Positions 6,296-7,363 of a stretch of 7,363 bases of DNA are shown here, one piece after another; position 1 is the first letter of the stretch, and each line of letters starts with the position of its first letter. The stretch is from Bacillota bacterium. GTDB lineage: Bacteria; Bacillota_E; Sulfobacillia; Sulfobacillales; Sulfobacillaceae. A program made the translations under genes and the position numbers. The DNA lies in NCBI GenBank assembly GCA_021802375.1, contig JAKAAL010000189.1, positions 1 through 7,363 on the forward strand. The letters run 5' to 3'. Under the pieces are notes generated by a model. It saw nothing but the letters and a program-made list of their open reading frames with translations. It was not told where the DNA came from and did no database searches.

Positions 6296-6336
6296 GCCGC
6301 ATCCGCTCGTTTCAGGATGCGGCGTCATTCTTTCCC
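6296..6336 (+). terminator. Intrinsic terminator after the aminotransferase
   Basis: A perfect nine-base-pair stem, GCCGCATCC (6296-6304) with GGATGCGGC (6315-6323), encloses a ten-base loop. It is followed on the plus strand by a pyrimidine-rich, moderately T-rich tail (GTCATTCTTTCCC). It begins 24 bases after the aminotransferase stop. In the minus direction the bases after the stem are not U-rich, so it probably serves the aminotransferase rather than the converging transporter gene. Confidence 0.7.
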
Positions 6337-6367
6337 ATTCCCTTAAGGTACGGTTGTTTGATACCGC

Positions 6368-7363
6368 TTATCCCACGCCCATCGCCTCGGTCGACTCCTT
6401 TTGAACCTCATTGTGATGCGTACGCTGGGCGTGACGATAAAGGAGTCCGGAAAGCGCCGCCAAGGGCAGCGTAAGTGCGAACAGTACGGCGGGGTGCAGC
6501 GTCTGGTACACGATTCCACCGAGGCTATAGGCCAGAAATGTCGCTAAACCTTGGGCCATTCCAAATAGGGCAAAGTAACTACCGTGTTGACCCTCGCGGG
6601 GTAATGCCCCCATCAAGGTCATAATGGGTCCGATGCTAAAGACCTCTCCCACACTCAACAAGACGATAGAAATGGTCCATCCGACAACACTTTGCCACAA
6701 CCCGCCGACGATGAGTCCGCCCAGCAACAGAAATCCGATATAGTTCAGCCACTGGGAAGGTTTGGTCGCCAACCATCGACTCACCCCCAACTGTAGTCCG
6801 AACACAATCACCATGTCGACCAAACCCAATGTTCCGTAAAGCTTAGCCCCTTGGGGAAAATGGTACGAAAGATCCAGCGGAATATTAGATTCAAACTGCA
6901 TCTCGACCATGGCCCAGAGCACAAACGAGGCCATGAGGAAAGCGAACGCCCGATCTTGGCCTAAGATACGCCAGGGCAATGCGCTTGTCTTCGGTTTAGA
7001 CTCGGCGCGCTGTGGTGTAGCCGCGACACTGCGCCTAAACGCTATCCCTAAGAGAACGGCCATGGCCAAATATCCGACCGCCGTCACCATGAACGGCACC
7101 CGAGAGATCCCTCCGAGTAGGACATCCGCCGAGAACGGTAGAGCGATGGCCATCCCGACATTGTTTAACCAATGCACATAGTTTTGCACCGCCCCGCGGT
7201 TGTCTTGAGTCACGGTCACATTGGCAAGTCCTCGCACGCAGGCATTTACGGTCGATGCGGATACCCCTGTAATGACCAGGAGCACCACTAACGGCACCAC
7301 TCCTCGTTGAAAAGACATGATGAAAATTGCCACCGCGGTAATTACCCCGGCGAGAGATCGGAA
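6368..7363 (-). CDS. MFS transporter, drug:H+ antiporter-like, N-terminus outside the window
   Basis: This is a polytopic inner-membrane transporter of the major facilitator superfamily, likely exporting a small molecule by proton exchange. The frame is open to the window edge, so the first codon seen (TTC at 7363) is internal; GTG 7333 is not a real start. About 331 residues are visible against the usual 400 or so, leaving roughly 80 missing. Ten hydrophobic segments can be counted. Four come before a charged linker rich in Arg, Glu, Lys and Ser (around visible residues 110-130), which matches the cytoplasmic loop between helices 6 and 7, so helices 3-12 are present and 1-2 are missing. The block from R-G-A-V-Q-N to G-M-A-I-A-L-P occupies the place of the helix-5 antiporter motif but departs from the usual G-P-x-x-G-G form. 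The C-terminus is a short polar tail. It converges on the aminotransferase 95 bases away. Substrate is unknown. Confidence 0.85.
   Translation of the reverse strand, partial: FRSLAGVITAVAIFIMSFQRGVVPLVVLLVITGVSASTVNACVRGLANVTVTQDNRGAVQNYVHWLNNVGMAIALPFSADVLLGGISRVPFMVTAVGYLAMAVLLGIAFRRSVAATPQRAESKPKTSALPWRILGQDRAFAFLMASFVLWAMVEMQFESNIPLDLSYHFPQGAKLYGTLGLVDMVIVFGLQLGVSRWLATKPSQWLNYIGFLLLGGLIVGGLWQSVVGWTISIVLLSVGEVFSIGPIMTLMGALPREGQHGSYFALFGMAQGLATFLAYSLGGIVYQTLHPAVLFALTLPLAALSGLLYRHAQRTHHNEVQKESTEAMGVG

Overview
The window suggests a moderately GC-rich Gram-positive (Firmicutes-type) bacterium. Strong AGGAG-type ribosome binding sites precede the genes, there is a lipoprotein-anchored ABC substrate-binding protein, and the protein style recalls the Sulfobacillus/Alicyclobacillus kind of acidophile. 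That assignment is an inference from general resemblance, not a database match. Most of the window is ordinary chromosome. The first 1.4 kb looks decayed.

Layout. (1) Bases 1-143 hold no supportable gene. (2) Bases 144-715 hold a small lipoprotein gene that appears broken twice: the codon correctly placed behind a strong Shine-Dalgarno is ATA, and a run of nine G causes a frame change. (3) Bases 735-980 hold a second small reading frame, 19 bases further on, again behind a good Shine-Dalgarno but opening with ACG. (4) Bases 981-1398 hold no supportable gene, only stop-poor remnants. (5) Minus strand 1399-3117 is a complete extracellular solute-binding lipoprotein (SBP_bac_5 family) with its own promoter and no transport partners here. 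(6) A 298-base intergenic segment carries that promoter and two inverted repeats. (7) Minus strand 3416-4924 is cobyric acid synthase (cobQ/cbiP). (8) Divergent from it, plus strand 5037-6272, is a LysN/MocR-type PLP aminotransferase with a possible promoter, followed by an intrinsic terminator. (9) Minus strand 6368-7363 is an MFS transporter whose N-terminus lies outside the window.

The intact genes do not form an obvious single pathway. CobQ performs a late corrin-ring amidation step, but no other cobalamin gene is visible. The binding protein lacks permease and ATPase genes. The aminotransferase resembles 2-aminoadipate/aromatic aminotransferases rather than the cobalamin enzyme CobD. I see no convincing new multi-gene system. 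The most interesting signal is the 5' module of two adjacent small genes that both lack a normal start codon despite well-placed ribosome binding sites, one of them also interrupted at a G9 tract.
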